DNA of 64,000 nucleotides, taken from NCBI GenBank assembly GCA_905250115.1, contig CAJNOI010000097.1:93002-157001 (forward strand), given 5' to 3'. The translations under genes were made by a program, and so were the position numbers. Below, in pieces: positions 1 to 10,362 of the stretch; within the stretch, counting starts at the first letter, position 1, and every line of letters begins with the position of its first letter. Under the pieces are notes generated by a model, which searched no databases, was not told the DNA's origin, and saw only the letters and a program-made list of their open reading frames with translations. Origin of the DNA: Adineta steineri (taxonomy: Eukaryota; Rotifera; Eurotatoria; Adinetida; Adinetidae).

Positions 1-114
1 GACTTATAATAAAGACGTTTTTTTCTTTATTGTTATTTTTGTTTAATTTAAATAAAGATGAAAAGATTTGAAATTTATACTGAATCTAATTATTTTAGAA
101 AAAAATAAAATCTA

Positions 115-1451
115 ATGACTACATTAATCAACTGTCAAGAACTTCAGGTAGAAATAAAAGAAATGTATAAACAATAAGAAATCAATATAATATATTCTAG
201 AGAGAAGAAATTGAATCATTAGAAATGATATTCGGTTCAGCTTGGTCAAAATATGATGAAAATAGTGAAACATATCGACTTGCTCTTGAAAGAAATTCTG
301 AACAACGTATTGAGTTACAAGTAAATCTATTTTCGAAAAAAATATACACATTAAAAATGAATAGTTAAATTAAGGTAACATTTATTGATGGTTATCCTGT
401 ACATAATCCACCTAAATATTCAATCTTTGCTCCTTGGCTTAAAGGAACTAAACGACAAAAATTAATGAATGAACTTGAGAATGTTATCAAGTAAGTAGAA
501 TATAAGATTCATTTGCTTTTCTGACAATGCAAATATTAATGGACTCTAGACAATATAATAATGAACCTGTAGTATATCGTTTAGCACAGACTATTTATGA
601 TTTTCTTGATGAAAAAATTGTTTTTCTAAATGATGAACAACATGATAATTTAACAAAAGGTAGTTTATTTATCATAATCATACTTTTCTTGCAGATGAAT
701 GACTTTCCTTTTTTTATAGACAAATCAAATGATACTTGTGAAATAGATTATGTTAAATATTCTAAACGATTATCTGTTCCACAATTATCACCAGAAGGTA
801 AAAATGAATAATATTCATTATAGAAAATGTCAGAAGAAGTATATTCTAGAAAAATATTCTTGTCCAGAAATATTTACTGATGAACCAAATGAAGAAGATC
901 GTGCTAGTGTTTTTCAAGCACATTGTGCACGTATTGAACATGAATGTCAAGTATGAAACTAACTGCATGTATACTTTAACTGTAATCAATACATTTAGGT
1001 TCAGATGGTATTAGATGAATTGAAAAAACATAAAAAAATTGCAACTGCAAAACATAACGTGTATGCATATCGGTAAGAAGATCATAATTTGTTTAAAAGT
1101 AAAATAATTTAATTTCATATAAACAATTAATTTAGAGTTAATACAGAAACTGGTAAGATTATCAACGAATGTAATGATGATGGTGAAAATCGAGCTGGTG
1201 AATGGGTTTTAGAACCATTGGTGGTAAGTTTCTGTTGTAATAATTCTCAACTAAATCTTTTTGTCTTGATAATTTTCAAATATTATAAAAGAAAAACATA
1301 GGAATTTATTTTTTTTTAGTTTAATAATCTGAATAATATAATGGTAGTTGTTACACGTTGGCATCGTGATTATTCTATACATATGGGTGCAGGACGATTT
1401 ACTGCTTATAAACAATGTTGTGCTGAAATAATAAAAAAATTTCTTAAATAA
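115..1451 (+). CDS. IMPACT-like protein, diverged copy (RWD + UPF0029)
   Basis: Multi-exon gene read as exons 115-147, 201-320, 375-491, 550-797, 850-950, 999-1072, 1136-1223 and 1320-1451, with introns of about 50 bp. The N-terminal RWD domain shows FIDGYPVHNPPKYSIFAPWL and the C-terminal part is the YigZ/UPF0029 fold (RASVFQAHCA, KKHKKIATAKHNVYAYR). IMPACT proteins bind GCN1 and restrain the eIF2-alpha kinase GCN2. This copy has lost the usual CEDDGETAA and SRW(Y/F)GGILL blocks: it reads ECNDDGENRAGEW and VVTRWHRDYS instead, so a changed function is likely. It lies 84 bp upstream of a more canonical copy on the same strand, so the pair is a tandem duplication. The start exon is short and less certain than the rest. 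Confidence 0.75.
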
Positions 1452-1535
1452 ATTTTCAAAATTAATTTTTTTTACTTTTATTTCATGATTATTTCTTTTC
1501 TTTTTCTTTCATGATTATTTTTTTTTCTATGGAAG

Positions 1536-3193
1536 ATGTCTGAGGAATGGGTTCAACTCCAAGCTGATGAAATTGAAGCATTAAATAGTATTTTCGATGA
1601 AAAACAATGGAAACGTGATGTCGATGATAGTCAAAGAACGTATATATTAACAGTTGATCATCGACCTGAACGAGCAATTAGTTTAGAAGTAACATTTGTT
1701 GATGGTTATCCAGTAGATGAACCAATGATTTATAATATTCGGTAGAATTTTTGCGAATAATCTTGCCATTATAAAACATTTGTTTGTATGCAGAGGCCCA
1801 TGGTTAAGAGGTGAAGAACGACAACAATTAACGACTATGTTGGAAGATATTTATTTGTAAGATAATGAAAATTCAAATTATTTTTAAAAGTAAATTTTAT
1901 CATAGAAATAATATTGGTAAACCAATAGTATTTTTATGGGCTGATGCACTTCGAGATTTTGTTGACAAATCACCTACTACTACTGAAAGTAATTAAAATA
2001 AATTTAGATGATTTTATAATTTTCTTTTAATTCAGCTGATAATATTAATACAAGTGAACCAATCGGTAATAAATGATAGAAATTTAATTATCTATTATTT
2101 TCATTTGTTTTTGTCTAATTAGCTGATCAATATGTATCATCAATGGATAAAATAGATGTACCACCTATATATACTGATGATTCATTTGAAGATCGAAAAA
2201 GTGTCTTTCAAGCTCATTTAAGTCCAGTACATAGTAAAGAAGAAGTCCAACTTGTTCTTAATAAATTGAAAGAGAATAAAAAAATTGCAAATGCTACACA
2301 TAATATGTATGCATATAGGTATGAGAATTTGCATTTTCTTTCAAATAAGAATTATTTATATATATGTAGAATTTGGGATGAAAAACGTAATGTTATTTTA
2401 GCAGATTGTGAAGATGATGGAGAAACAGCTGCATCTAGTCGAATGCTCCATTTAATGGATGTAAGTTATAAAAAACAAATGAAAGATTATATTTCCATTG
2501 TAAAAACAAAAAATTTAGATTGCTGATGTCAGAAATGTATTAGTTGTTGTTTCAAGATGGTTTGGTGGTATTCTTTTGCAAAATGATCGATTTAAACATA
2601 TTAATAATGCATGTCGAATGATTCTAGTCAAACATGGTTATATAAAAAAAGTAAGAAATATATTGAAATTTTCTTCATAACTATCAGGAAACTAAATTTC
2701 GATATTTTACTATTATTAAGCTTTTTCATAATTTTATTGTCTAATTCTCTTTCTCGTAGAGAGGAGTCCAGTAAACATAAATTGTCTGATTTCTTGTCTG
2801 TCCGCAGGGTCAAAAAAACATCAAAAAATCGATTTTTCGGAAAAGACATTTGTAGAGGTATTTCGAATCTGATGTGTGTTGGGTGACCATTTGAGGGAGG
2901 GGCAGAGGTCAAAAAAACATCGAAGTCCGATTTTTCACGGCGAAGACGATACAATTCTACGAGAAAGAGCTAAGCGAGTCCCCGGACGAGCGCTACAGAT
3001 AAATACAAAATTATTTGCTATCTATGAACATATTAGTTACACTTATATTTTTAAATTAATAATATCATAAGTTCCACTAAGACATTATGTATTGAATTCA
3101 TTAGATATGCTTGCTAATTAATATAACAGATGTCTAACTTATTTGTACATATTTCAGATGCCTGATACAACAAAAACGAAATCACACAAATAA
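1536..3193 (+). CDS. IMPACT: IMPACT homologue (RWD + UPF0029), canonical copy
   Basis: The RWD domain opens with WVQLQADEIEALNSIFDE and VTFVDGYPVDEPMIYNIR. The UPF0029 domain follows with RKSVFQAHLSPVHSKEEVQ, ENKKIANATHNMYAYR, ADCEDDGETAASSRMLHLM and VSRWFGGILLQNDRFKHINN, all hallmarks of animal IMPACT, the GCN1-binding inhibitor of GCN2. The start is chosen because ATG 1536 directly follows a pyrimidine tract ending in AG, as at other genes here. The final coding exon (3158-3193, ending TKTKSHK) is separated by an unusually long 507 bp intron that holds an inverted-repeat insertion. Residual uncertainty concerns small internal exons near 1910-2060 and that last exon. Confidence 0.85.
2747..2969. 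mobile_element. Candidate small inverted-repeat element in an intron
   Basis: A perfect 14 bp inverted repeat (CTCTTTCTCGTAGA at 2747-2760, its complement at 2956-2969) bounds about 220 bp that is more GC-rich than the host intron. Inside are two direct copies, about 99 bp apart, of a motif starting GGTCAAAAAAACATC and followed by TTTTTC (from 2809 and 2907). This fits a MITE-like insertion that enlarged the last intron of the IMPACT gene. I see no target-site duplication, so the boundaries are approximate. Confidence 0.4.
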
Positions 3194-3257
3194 ATTTGAT
3201 TAAAATATTTTATTAAACACGAAAAATGAAAAGTAAATACAATAACAACAACATCTA

Positions 3258-3578
3258 CTACCTTTTTTCAAATTCAATAAGATATTTTAATATAAGTTGA
3301 TCATGTCCACAATAGGCAGCTAAATGTATTGGTAACCAACCATATTTATTAATCGAATAAATTGATGCACCATATTCTAATAATAAATGTACAGCATCAG
3401 CTTGATTTCGAAGTATATACCGATGAAGTAATGTGTTATTGTCATTATCAAATTTATCCAAAAGATTATTTCGTTTTAATATTGTTTCTCGTTTAAGTAA
3501 TAATCGAGCTTCTTCAAGATTATTTGTATCGAGTAGATACATAAGTCGATTAAAATCACATGTAGATTTCGTCGTCAT
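3258..3578 (-). CDS. Small ankyrin-repeat protein (106 aa)
   Basis: A single open exon encodes about three ankyrin units: LEEARLLLKRE, then NTLLHRYILRNQADAVHLL with GAS, then GWLPIHLAAYCGHDQLILKY. Such proteins bind partners; no enzymatic domain is present. The gene is tail-to-tail with the IMPACT gene (64 bp apart). It could be a complete small protein or the 5' end of a longer spliced one; the in-frame stop at 3258 and a lysine/arginine ending favour completeness. Its specific role cannot be told. Confidence 0.6.
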   Translation of the reverse strand: MTTKSTCDFNRLMYLLDTNNLEEARLLLKRETILKRNNLLDKFDNDNNTLLHRYILRNQADAVHLLLEYGASIYSINKYGWLPIHLAAYCGHDQLILKYLIEFEKR

Positions 3579-3702
3579 ACAACATCACGAATGAAATGAA
3601 CATAGACTGTATCGGTGATCGATTGGAATTGATAGGAGTGCAAGAGGTCATTCGTGTTTTTTTTTCTTCCTTCCTTCGATTTGAAGGTGAAAGTAGAGAG
3701 AG

Positions 3703-3802
3703 NNNNNNNNNNNNNNNNNNNNNNNNNNNNNNNNNNNNNNNNNNNNNNNNNNNNNNNNNNNNNNNNNNNNNNNNNNNNNNNNNNNNNNNNNNNNNNNNNN
3801 NN
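3703..3802. other. Assembly gap of exactly 100 N
   Basis: One hundred consecutive N, a conventional scaffold-gap size. It removes the 5' part of the fructose-bisphosphatase locus that resumes at 3803. Confidence 0.99.
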
Positions 3803-4925
3803 AGTTTTGTACTTGAACAAAAAAAGAAATATCCTGGTGCAACCGGTGAATTAAGGATTTTGCTTAATACATTATTGACAGCTATTAAAGCATGTGCTGC
3901 AGCTGTACGAAAAGCAGGCATTGCTAAATTGTAAGTTGAATAGATATCTGATGATAACGATAGTCAGTTGTTATGTAGATATGGTCTAGCTGGTTCATCG
4001 AATACAACAGTTGATGATCAAAAAAAATTAGATGTTCTTGCAAATGAATTGTTTATTAATATGCTCAAATCATCATATACAGTATATGTTATGGCATCAG
4101 AAGAGAATGAAAATTATATTGAAGACAGGTTTAGAATATATTTACAAATTTAGATAAAATTTTCTAAATTATTAGGGTAAATATGTAGTTTGTTTTGATC
4201 CGTTAGATGGTTCGTCAAATATTGATTGTCTTGTCACGTAAATATATAGATTTGAATGAAGAGAAAGATTGTTTTAATCAGATTTTTATATTGATAATAT
4301 TGGTTCTATATTTGGCATATGGAAAAAAACCAGATAATGTGGATGAACCAATTGATTGTATATTACAGGGTGGTGAACATTTACGATGTTCTGGTTATGC
4401 TGTTTATGGTTCAGCTTGTATGCTTGTTTTAGCAACACAAGAAGGTGTTAATGGTTTGGAGAATTTATTTTAACTGCACCAAATATGGAAATGCCAAAAT
4501 TTGGTGATAAAAGTGCACAAAAAATTTATAGCATTAATGAAGGTTATGCTAAATACTGAGATAGAGCAACAACGGAATATGTTCATTCAAAAAAGTTTCC
4601 CGAGGTTGTTACAGAAAAACCATTTGCCAATCGTTATGTGGGTTCAATGGTTGCTGATGTACATCGTACACTTATGTATGGCGGTGTTTTCATGTATCCA
4701 GCAACGAAAGAAGCTCAAGATGGAAAAATTCGTTTATTATATGAAAGTATTGCAATGTCATATATTGTCGAAAAAGCCGGTGGTGCATCATCGAATGGTC
4801 AACATTCAATACTTAAAATACAACCACAACATATTCATCAACGATCGCCAGTTTTTCTTGGTTATAAAGAAGAAATTGAAAAACTTTATCAACAATATCC
4901 TCGTCATACACGGGCACATGAATAA
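3803..4925 (+). pseudogene. Fructose-1,6-bisphosphatase, degraded copy
   Basis: FBPase (gluconeogenic hydrolysis of fructose-1,6-bisphosphate) is recognised by YGLAGSSNTTVDDQKKLDVL, the metal/phosphate motif FDPLDGSSNIDCLV, INEGYAKY and RYVGSMVADVHRTLMYGGVF to a normal C-terminus ending HTRAHE. The copy carries several lesions. The splice junction 4128/4176 is out of frame by one base. After the exon ending at 4237 there is no in-frame acceptor before IGSIFGIW (4299). A 7-A run at 4323-4329 shifts the frame. A short deletion near 4456 removes the segment between GVNG and EFIL and shifts the frame again. TGA at 4557-4559 replaces the Trp codon of the family's AKYWD. The 5' end is in the gap. 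Homopolymer assembly errors could explain one lesion, but not a nonsense codon and a deletion. Confidence 0.75.
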
Positions 4926-5012
4926 AATTCAATAGTTTGTGTATTTTTTATAATCTCAGTGCTAGTCGCCCTTCAATTTTTTAATCTCAAATTATTCAAT
5001 AATAGAATCTAG

Positions 5013-5026
5013 TCATTTTATTTTAG
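5013..5026 (+). other. Putative spliced-leader trans-splice acceptor
   Basis: TCATTTTATTTTAG sits directly against the xylulokinase ATG: a pyrimidine/T-rich tract plus AG with no upstream coding exon. The same layout recurs before many genes in the window. Confidence 0.5.
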
Positions 5027-6919
5027 ATGTCGAATGAAAAAAATTCTCAACGTCTTTATCTTGGACTTGATTTGAGTACACAACAATTGAAAGGTATAGT
5101 CATCGATGAACAATTACAAACAATTGCTGAAGAAGCAATTAGTTTTAATGATAAATCATTACTTACTCATCATGTTCAACCAAATGGTTTTATTGTTGAT
5201 AAAGATGATAAACGTTGTATAACAACACCGGTGTTTGTATTTCTTGAAGCAATTGGTAGAATAAAAATATTTTTCATAGATAAAAATTTCTATTATTAAT
5301 TTAGATGTTTTATTTCAAAAATTACACGATCAAAAAAAATTTGATCTATCAAATATTGTTGGAATATCTGGTAGATTAATAATTGTTAAAATTTCTCCAT
5401 TATCTTGATTTTCTTAAGGATGTGGACAACAACATGGAAGTGTTTATTGGAAAACCAAAACAGAATTAGAAAGTTTGAAAAATTTCAATAGAGAAAAAAC
5501 TTTATCACTTGTTGATATTTTACAATCATCATTTTCTCGTATTGATTGTCCAATTTGGATGGATTCATCAACAACAGATGAATGTCAAATGATAGAAAAA
5601 GCTGTTGGTAATGCACAAAATCTTTTTCAAATAACTGGATCAAAAGCCTATGAACGATTTACTGGTAGTCAAATAATGAAAGTAGCAAGAAAAACATCAG
5701 ATGTTTACGAACAAACAGAACGTATACAATTAATAAGCAATTTTCTTGCTAGTATTTTACTTGGTGAATATGCTCCAATTGATTTATCTGATGGTTCAGG
5801 CATGAATTTACTTGATATTCGTCAACATAAATGGTCAAAAGAATGTCTGAATACATGTGGAAAAGATTTAGAAAAAAAACTTTCGGAAAAACTTGTCTAT
5901 CCAAGAACAGCACTTGGTACAATCGCAAAATATTTTGTAGAACGATATGGTTTCAATACTCAATGTCAAATTGTATCATGTACAGGAGATAATCCATCAT
6001 CTTATTATGCATTAGCATCTGATCCAAAAACAGTTGTTATTAGTTTAGGTAAAGTTATTTAATTGAGTAAGTTCTATTAAAAATATCTAAATATAAATCT
6101 ATAGGAACAAGTGATACAGTTATGGCTTCAATTCCTGCATCTGCAATGCCAAAAGAAGCACTTGATGGTCATTTACTTGTTAATCCACTTACAGCGAATC
6201 CCGAAAGTAATCTTTTAATGTTACTTCTTTGTTTTAAAAATGGATCGCTTGTACGAGAACGTATGTATAATAAGTTTGAAGACGATAAAATATAATTATT
6301 CTATATATAGGTGTACGTGAAGAAATAGCTGCAAAAGATTGGCAAGCAATGAGTAAACTTCTCGGTGAAACAACACCATCAAATAATGGTTTTATTGGAT
6401 ATTTTTATGATGATCATGAAATATTACCACAAAATATTCAAGGAAGATTTTATTTTAATAAAGATGGTCAACAAATAAATGATCTTGAAGCAATATATAA
6501 AGCAAGAGCTGTACTCGAAGGACAATGTCTTGCAAAACGACTTTATTTACAAAAAGCGAATGTTGATTTAAATAATAGTGTTGACCGAATTGTAGTTACT
6601 GGTATGAGAATATTTCAATGAAATAATATATAAATATCTTGATTTATCTATAGGTGGTGCATCTGCTAATACTGATTTATTACAAATTTTAGCAGATGTC
6701 TTTGGTAAAACAGTTTATACTGCTTTAGCACCTAATTCAGGTGCATTAGGTGGTGCTTTACGTGCTATTGATGTTATTAATCAAAAACCAAATTCAACAA
6801 GTTCAACTGTTGAATGTCTTGTTGCTGCTCAACCACGTAATAAATTTACCGCAATCTATAATGAAATGCTTGCTGGTTATGCTAAATTAGAAGATAAAAT
6901 CGTCAAAGGCATAAAATAG
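5027..6919 (+). CDS. XYLB: Xylulose kinase (XYLB)
   Basis: FGGY-family sugar kinase that phosphorylates D-xylulose for the pentose phosphate pathway. Exons 5027-5255, 5305-5370, 5419-6048, 6105-6260, 6311-6601 and 6654-6919 join in frame to 545 aa, a normal length. Hallmarks are the N-terminal phosphate loop YLGLDLSTQQLKGIVID, the GCGQQHGSVYW substrate motif, GDNPSSYYAL with the GTSDT nucleotide motif, and the C-terminal GGASANTDLLQILADVFG and NSGALGGALRA. The ATG follows TTTTAG immediately. It begins about 100 bp after the FBPase relic on the same strand. Nothing unusual is seen in the active-site motifs. Confidence 0.93.
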
Positions 6920-7085
6920 TGATATATAATACATATATATTCATGTGATTTTTGTTAGTGAATCTATCTTGATTATTTTTAATGTAGAAGTTATATACAC
7001 ATTTAGTGTTATAGTAAAACATACATCTATCGTTGATTTTTTCAGATGTGATATTTTTTTAAATAAAATTTAAAAATATATATAT

Positions 7086-9329
7086 ATGGCTGGACGAAAC
7101 GAACCAACACCACTTCCTAATTTACCAGGATATACATTTGGAGAAAAACTAGGCGCTGGATCATATGGTACAGTGCTCTATATAAAATTTTTTTAAATTA
7201 ATTTCGTTCTTTTTTTAGGCACTGTATATAAAGCAAGACTGATACCGGTACGTTTATCAAACGCTAGTAAAATACTATTAAATGTTTGTTTTCTAAAGAT
7301 TGCTCAAACTCGGCCAAGTTCAGCTATATCTGCTCGTCCAATTTTCTATGCTATTAAATGTATTAGTCGTAAAGCTTTGACTAAAACTACTCCAGATATT
7401 CTTATCAATGAAATCAAATTACTCAAACACATTAAACATGATAATATTGTAGAAATGTATGATTTTTCGGTAAATGGAATTCTTGTTTTTTTTTTGAAAT
7501 ATTATTAATTCGATCTTTTTTTCTTAAAGTGGGATGAAAATTATATATATATTGTTATGGAATATTGTGCTGGTGGTGATATGTCAATGTTTATACGTTC
7601 ACGACAGCAATTATCTGAAGCACGTGCTCGACCTTTTGTACAACAAATTGGTAAGAATGTGTAAGTGTTATGAATTAATATTTATTCATTTGTTTTTTCT
7701 TCTATTTTATTTCTTTAAAGCACGAGTATTAAAATTTCTTTATGAAAAAAAACTTAGTCATATGGACTTGAAACCTGAAAATATTCTTTTAACATCAATC
7801 GATAAACCAATATTAAAAATAGCTGGTAGAATCAAAATAATTTTTATATTATTCTTAATTATAAAACGAAAAATTTGATTAGATTTTGGTGTTGCACAAT
7901 ATATTGGAAGACGAGGTAGTACAAGTATTCGTGGAACATTATTATATATGGCACCAGAAATACTTTCTTCACTTCCATACGATAATCGTGTTGATCTTTG
8001 GTCTGTTGGTGTGATACTTTACGGTAAAAAAAATCATCCCATGCTCACACTCGCTTATTTATCCTAATAGAATGCCTCTTTGGTCGACCACCCTTTGTTT
8101 GTTCATCTGTGGATGAACTTATTGGTGAAATCAAATCAAATATTCCAATTGATGTATATTGATTCCTTCGAACATTTATATTTTTTAATAAAATTTTATT
8201 TGTTGTAATAGATTCCAAATGATACTCGAATTTCATCTGAATGCCGTGATTTACTTGAAGGTTTATTACAACGTGATCCAAATAAACGAATAAGTTTTAA
8301 AGATTTTTTTCGACATCCATTTATCTTTATTGATTTATCATCTCAAATATCGCGTGCAGTAAATATATCTTTTTCTCTTCTTCGTTGATTATATATACTT
8401 TTCAAAAATTTCATTAGGATGAATTTCTTCACAAATCAATTCATTATGAACAATCAGGTAACTTTAAAAAAGCACTTGATTATCGTGTTCGAGCATTAGA
8501 TGAATATGTGGCTATTATCAAAGGTAAAAAGAAATAATGATTTGAATTTTATTTTTCGATACATCGTATTAATTTTCAGTTGATGAAGATGATAATCGAA
8601 GACATCAATTAAGAAGTAAAGTAAAACAAGGTTTGGTTGCTGCTGAAGCATTGAAAAGACGAATGAGAGAAACACATCCTAATTCTGCATCAACCGTACC
8701 AACTACAACAACAACTGCTGCATCACCACCGGAAAATTGTAAGCTTGTTTTGTCATATCCACTTCAAATACTAAATTTATATAATTTTTTTCTAGTCGAT
8801 TTGAACCATAATAAAGAACTTTCTGATGCTTATCAACACTGTTTAAATGGCAATCAACTTGTAAATACAAACACTCTTTTTTTGTAGATAAACATAAATA
8901 TTCATTTTTTTATGATAGGTGAGTGTCTTAAGATATGGTCAAGCTTGTGAAGAATATCAAATAGGTTTAAGTGTAATGCTTCGTGCTAGACGAAGTAAGT
9001 GAACAATTTTATTTCTATAGAATTAACTTCTATGATTTTTATATGTATAGCTGAAACAGATCCGGTGAAAAGTAAAATACTTCATGATGTGGTAAATTAT
9101 ATTTGAATTCATCTTATCTATCTAATATGATTTTTTTTTGTTGTTTATTTAGATTTCCTTTTATTTAAGTAAAGCTGAATTATGTAAAAATAAAAATGAA
9201 GCGCAACAATTGGATATTAATATGGCAAAAATCCAAGAAGATAGTATACTTGATAATACAATGTTAGATGAATCAAATGTTAATGCAGAAAAAAAATCAA
9301 CATCACAACAAAACTGTTGTTTACAGTGA
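7086..9329 (+). CDS. ULK3: ULK3-like Ser/Thr kinase with two MIT domains
   Basis: Starting [11 protein letters not shown], the kinase domain has [15 protein letters not shown], the ATP lysine in YAIKCI, a catalytic loop [11 protein letters not shown] and DFGVAQ, followed by GTLLYMAPE. The catalytic loop has Met where most kinases have Arg (HRD), so it is a non-RD kinase. Two MIT-like helical regions follow: one around [20 protein letters not shown] and one around [18 protein letters not shown]. Kinase plus tandem MIT is the ULK3 architecture; ULK3 acts in Hedgehog signalling and in the ESCRT-III abscission checkpoint. About a dozen exons with roughly 50 bp introns. The protein ends ...NCCLQ, a sequence that would fit a CaaX prenylation box. 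Confidence 0.88.
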
Positions 9330-9658
9330 TCAATCTTTATTCCTTATTTTCCAATCTCTTTGTACTAACTTTATATAAAAAAATTGTAGGATATTAACAT
9401 AAAAGTTTATTATAATAAAATTACTATTAACAATTCAGTTTGTCAAATGCTTTGTTAATATCGTACCAAACTAATCAGTATTCATCGAATAAAAAAAAAG
9501 GGTCCTCCCACGAACTTGCGGATAAGAGTACGAAGTGAGGATTAGTGTGATGCTCAAGGTGTTGTCAAGAAATCAGGGAAACATTTATTCGTAGTGTAAT
9601 AGTCATAGAAGACGTAACAAGTAGAAATAATGAAGATATGAGAGAGAATTTGATAAGT
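9330..9658. other. Intergenic, kinase 3' end to GC-richer patch
   Basis: Holds AATAAAATT-type polyadenylation sequence near 9412 and then a patch (from about 9500) of higher GC content than the surroundings. No complete gene is seen. Confidence 0.5.
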
Positions 9659-9893
9659 TTATTTCTTCGAAGCTACCAAAGGAAAGAGTCCGTCGAAAAG
9701 TTCGACATGATCGATGTCGCCGTTGTAGAAGCGAGTACCTAAATCATCGATGTGTTTCTGCCTGGCCAATATCTTCAGCGCTTTCTTCTGTTATGCTCCC
9801 GCTTTAAGCTTGAGAGATTGTTGCCGAAAGATGACTTATACGGCTTGCAAGCAAGCGAGAGTGTGGGTGGATCTTCCTGCTTCACACCCATAC
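9659..9893 (-). pseudogene. C-terminal coding remnant, two exons, unknown protein
   Basis: On the minus strand an open frame ending at TAA (9659-9661) reads KILARQKHIDDLGTRFYNGD then HVELFDGLFPLVASKK. A clean 54 bp intron (donor GTATAAGT at 9841, acceptor AACAG at 9788) joins it to an upstream piece reading AGRSTHTLACLQAK. Codon use (TTC TAC AAC GGC GAC) is much more GC-rich than in neighbouring genes. I do not recognise the family. The frame runs into the tRNA-like sequence and no start is visible, so this is a truncated gene end or relic rather than a complete gene. Confidence 0.35.
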
Positions 9894-9898
9894 CCACC

Positions 9899-9970
9899 CA
9901 CACCCTAGCTCAGTTGGTAGAGCATCCGCCTGTTACGCAGTAGGTTCGAAATTCGATTCCTCGTCTGGTC
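9899..9970 (+). pseudogene. tRNA-Asn(GTT)-like decayed tRNA or SINE head
   Basis: The D arm is intact (TAGCTCAGTTGGTAGAGC, a good A box). An anticodon loop CTGTTAC gives anticodon GTT at 9932-9934 with T33 and A37, and a T loop TTCGATTCC (B box) follows at the right spacing. The acceptor stem (CACACCC against TCTGGTC) does not pair, and only three of five pairs form in the anticodon and T stems. This fits a tRNA pseudogene or the tRNA-derived head of a SINE. A TGTGGG-containing 10 bp inverted repeat (GTGTGGGTGG / CCACCCACAC) sits just upstream. Confidence 0.5.
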
Positions 9971-10362
9971 ATTTCTTTTGCTCCGTTCCGGTGTCATACT
10001 ATACCGCTGGGCGGATTTCGGATGCAAGATTTCCATCTTCAGAGACATGTTTTATTTCGTTTTCAAATTTTTTCTTTTCCGGATTTCTTGATATATTCGT
10101 GTTGGTTAGGCCTGTTTTGCTTCCAAACGTCGCCGGCAAGTTTCGCCGCGTGCATCTTTCGTACATCCCCTGAACCAAGGTCATATTATTAACAAATCTT
10201 AATCTTTCTATGAATATCAAAATGTAAAAATATTACAAATAAAATTTTGAAATTTTTTTATTTAACACTGAAAAACATCTTTATTATTTCTGAAAATCCC
10301 TTATGTTTAATTAAAAGGGAACAAAACAATAATAACAGTGAAAAAAGTAACAACAATTTTTA
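9971..10362. other. Intergenic tail of the GC-richer patch
   Basis: The higher GC content continues to about 10180 (for example GTCGCCGGCAAGTTTCGCCG) and then returns to AT-rich sequence. Open frames on both strands here are not convincing. It may be the remainder of a mobile or foreign insertion. Confidence 0.35.

Noticed and set aside
660..694. A 35 bp intron (GT...CAG) in the first IMPACT-like gene
   Set aside because: Removing it brings TGA into frame at once, while reading through stays open and reaches the next good splice site.
2628..2954. Minus-strand frame over the inverted-repeat insertion
   Set aside because: Spans an intron of IMPACT and the internal direct repeat; the repeated DVFLT words come from the DNA repeat, not a protein family.
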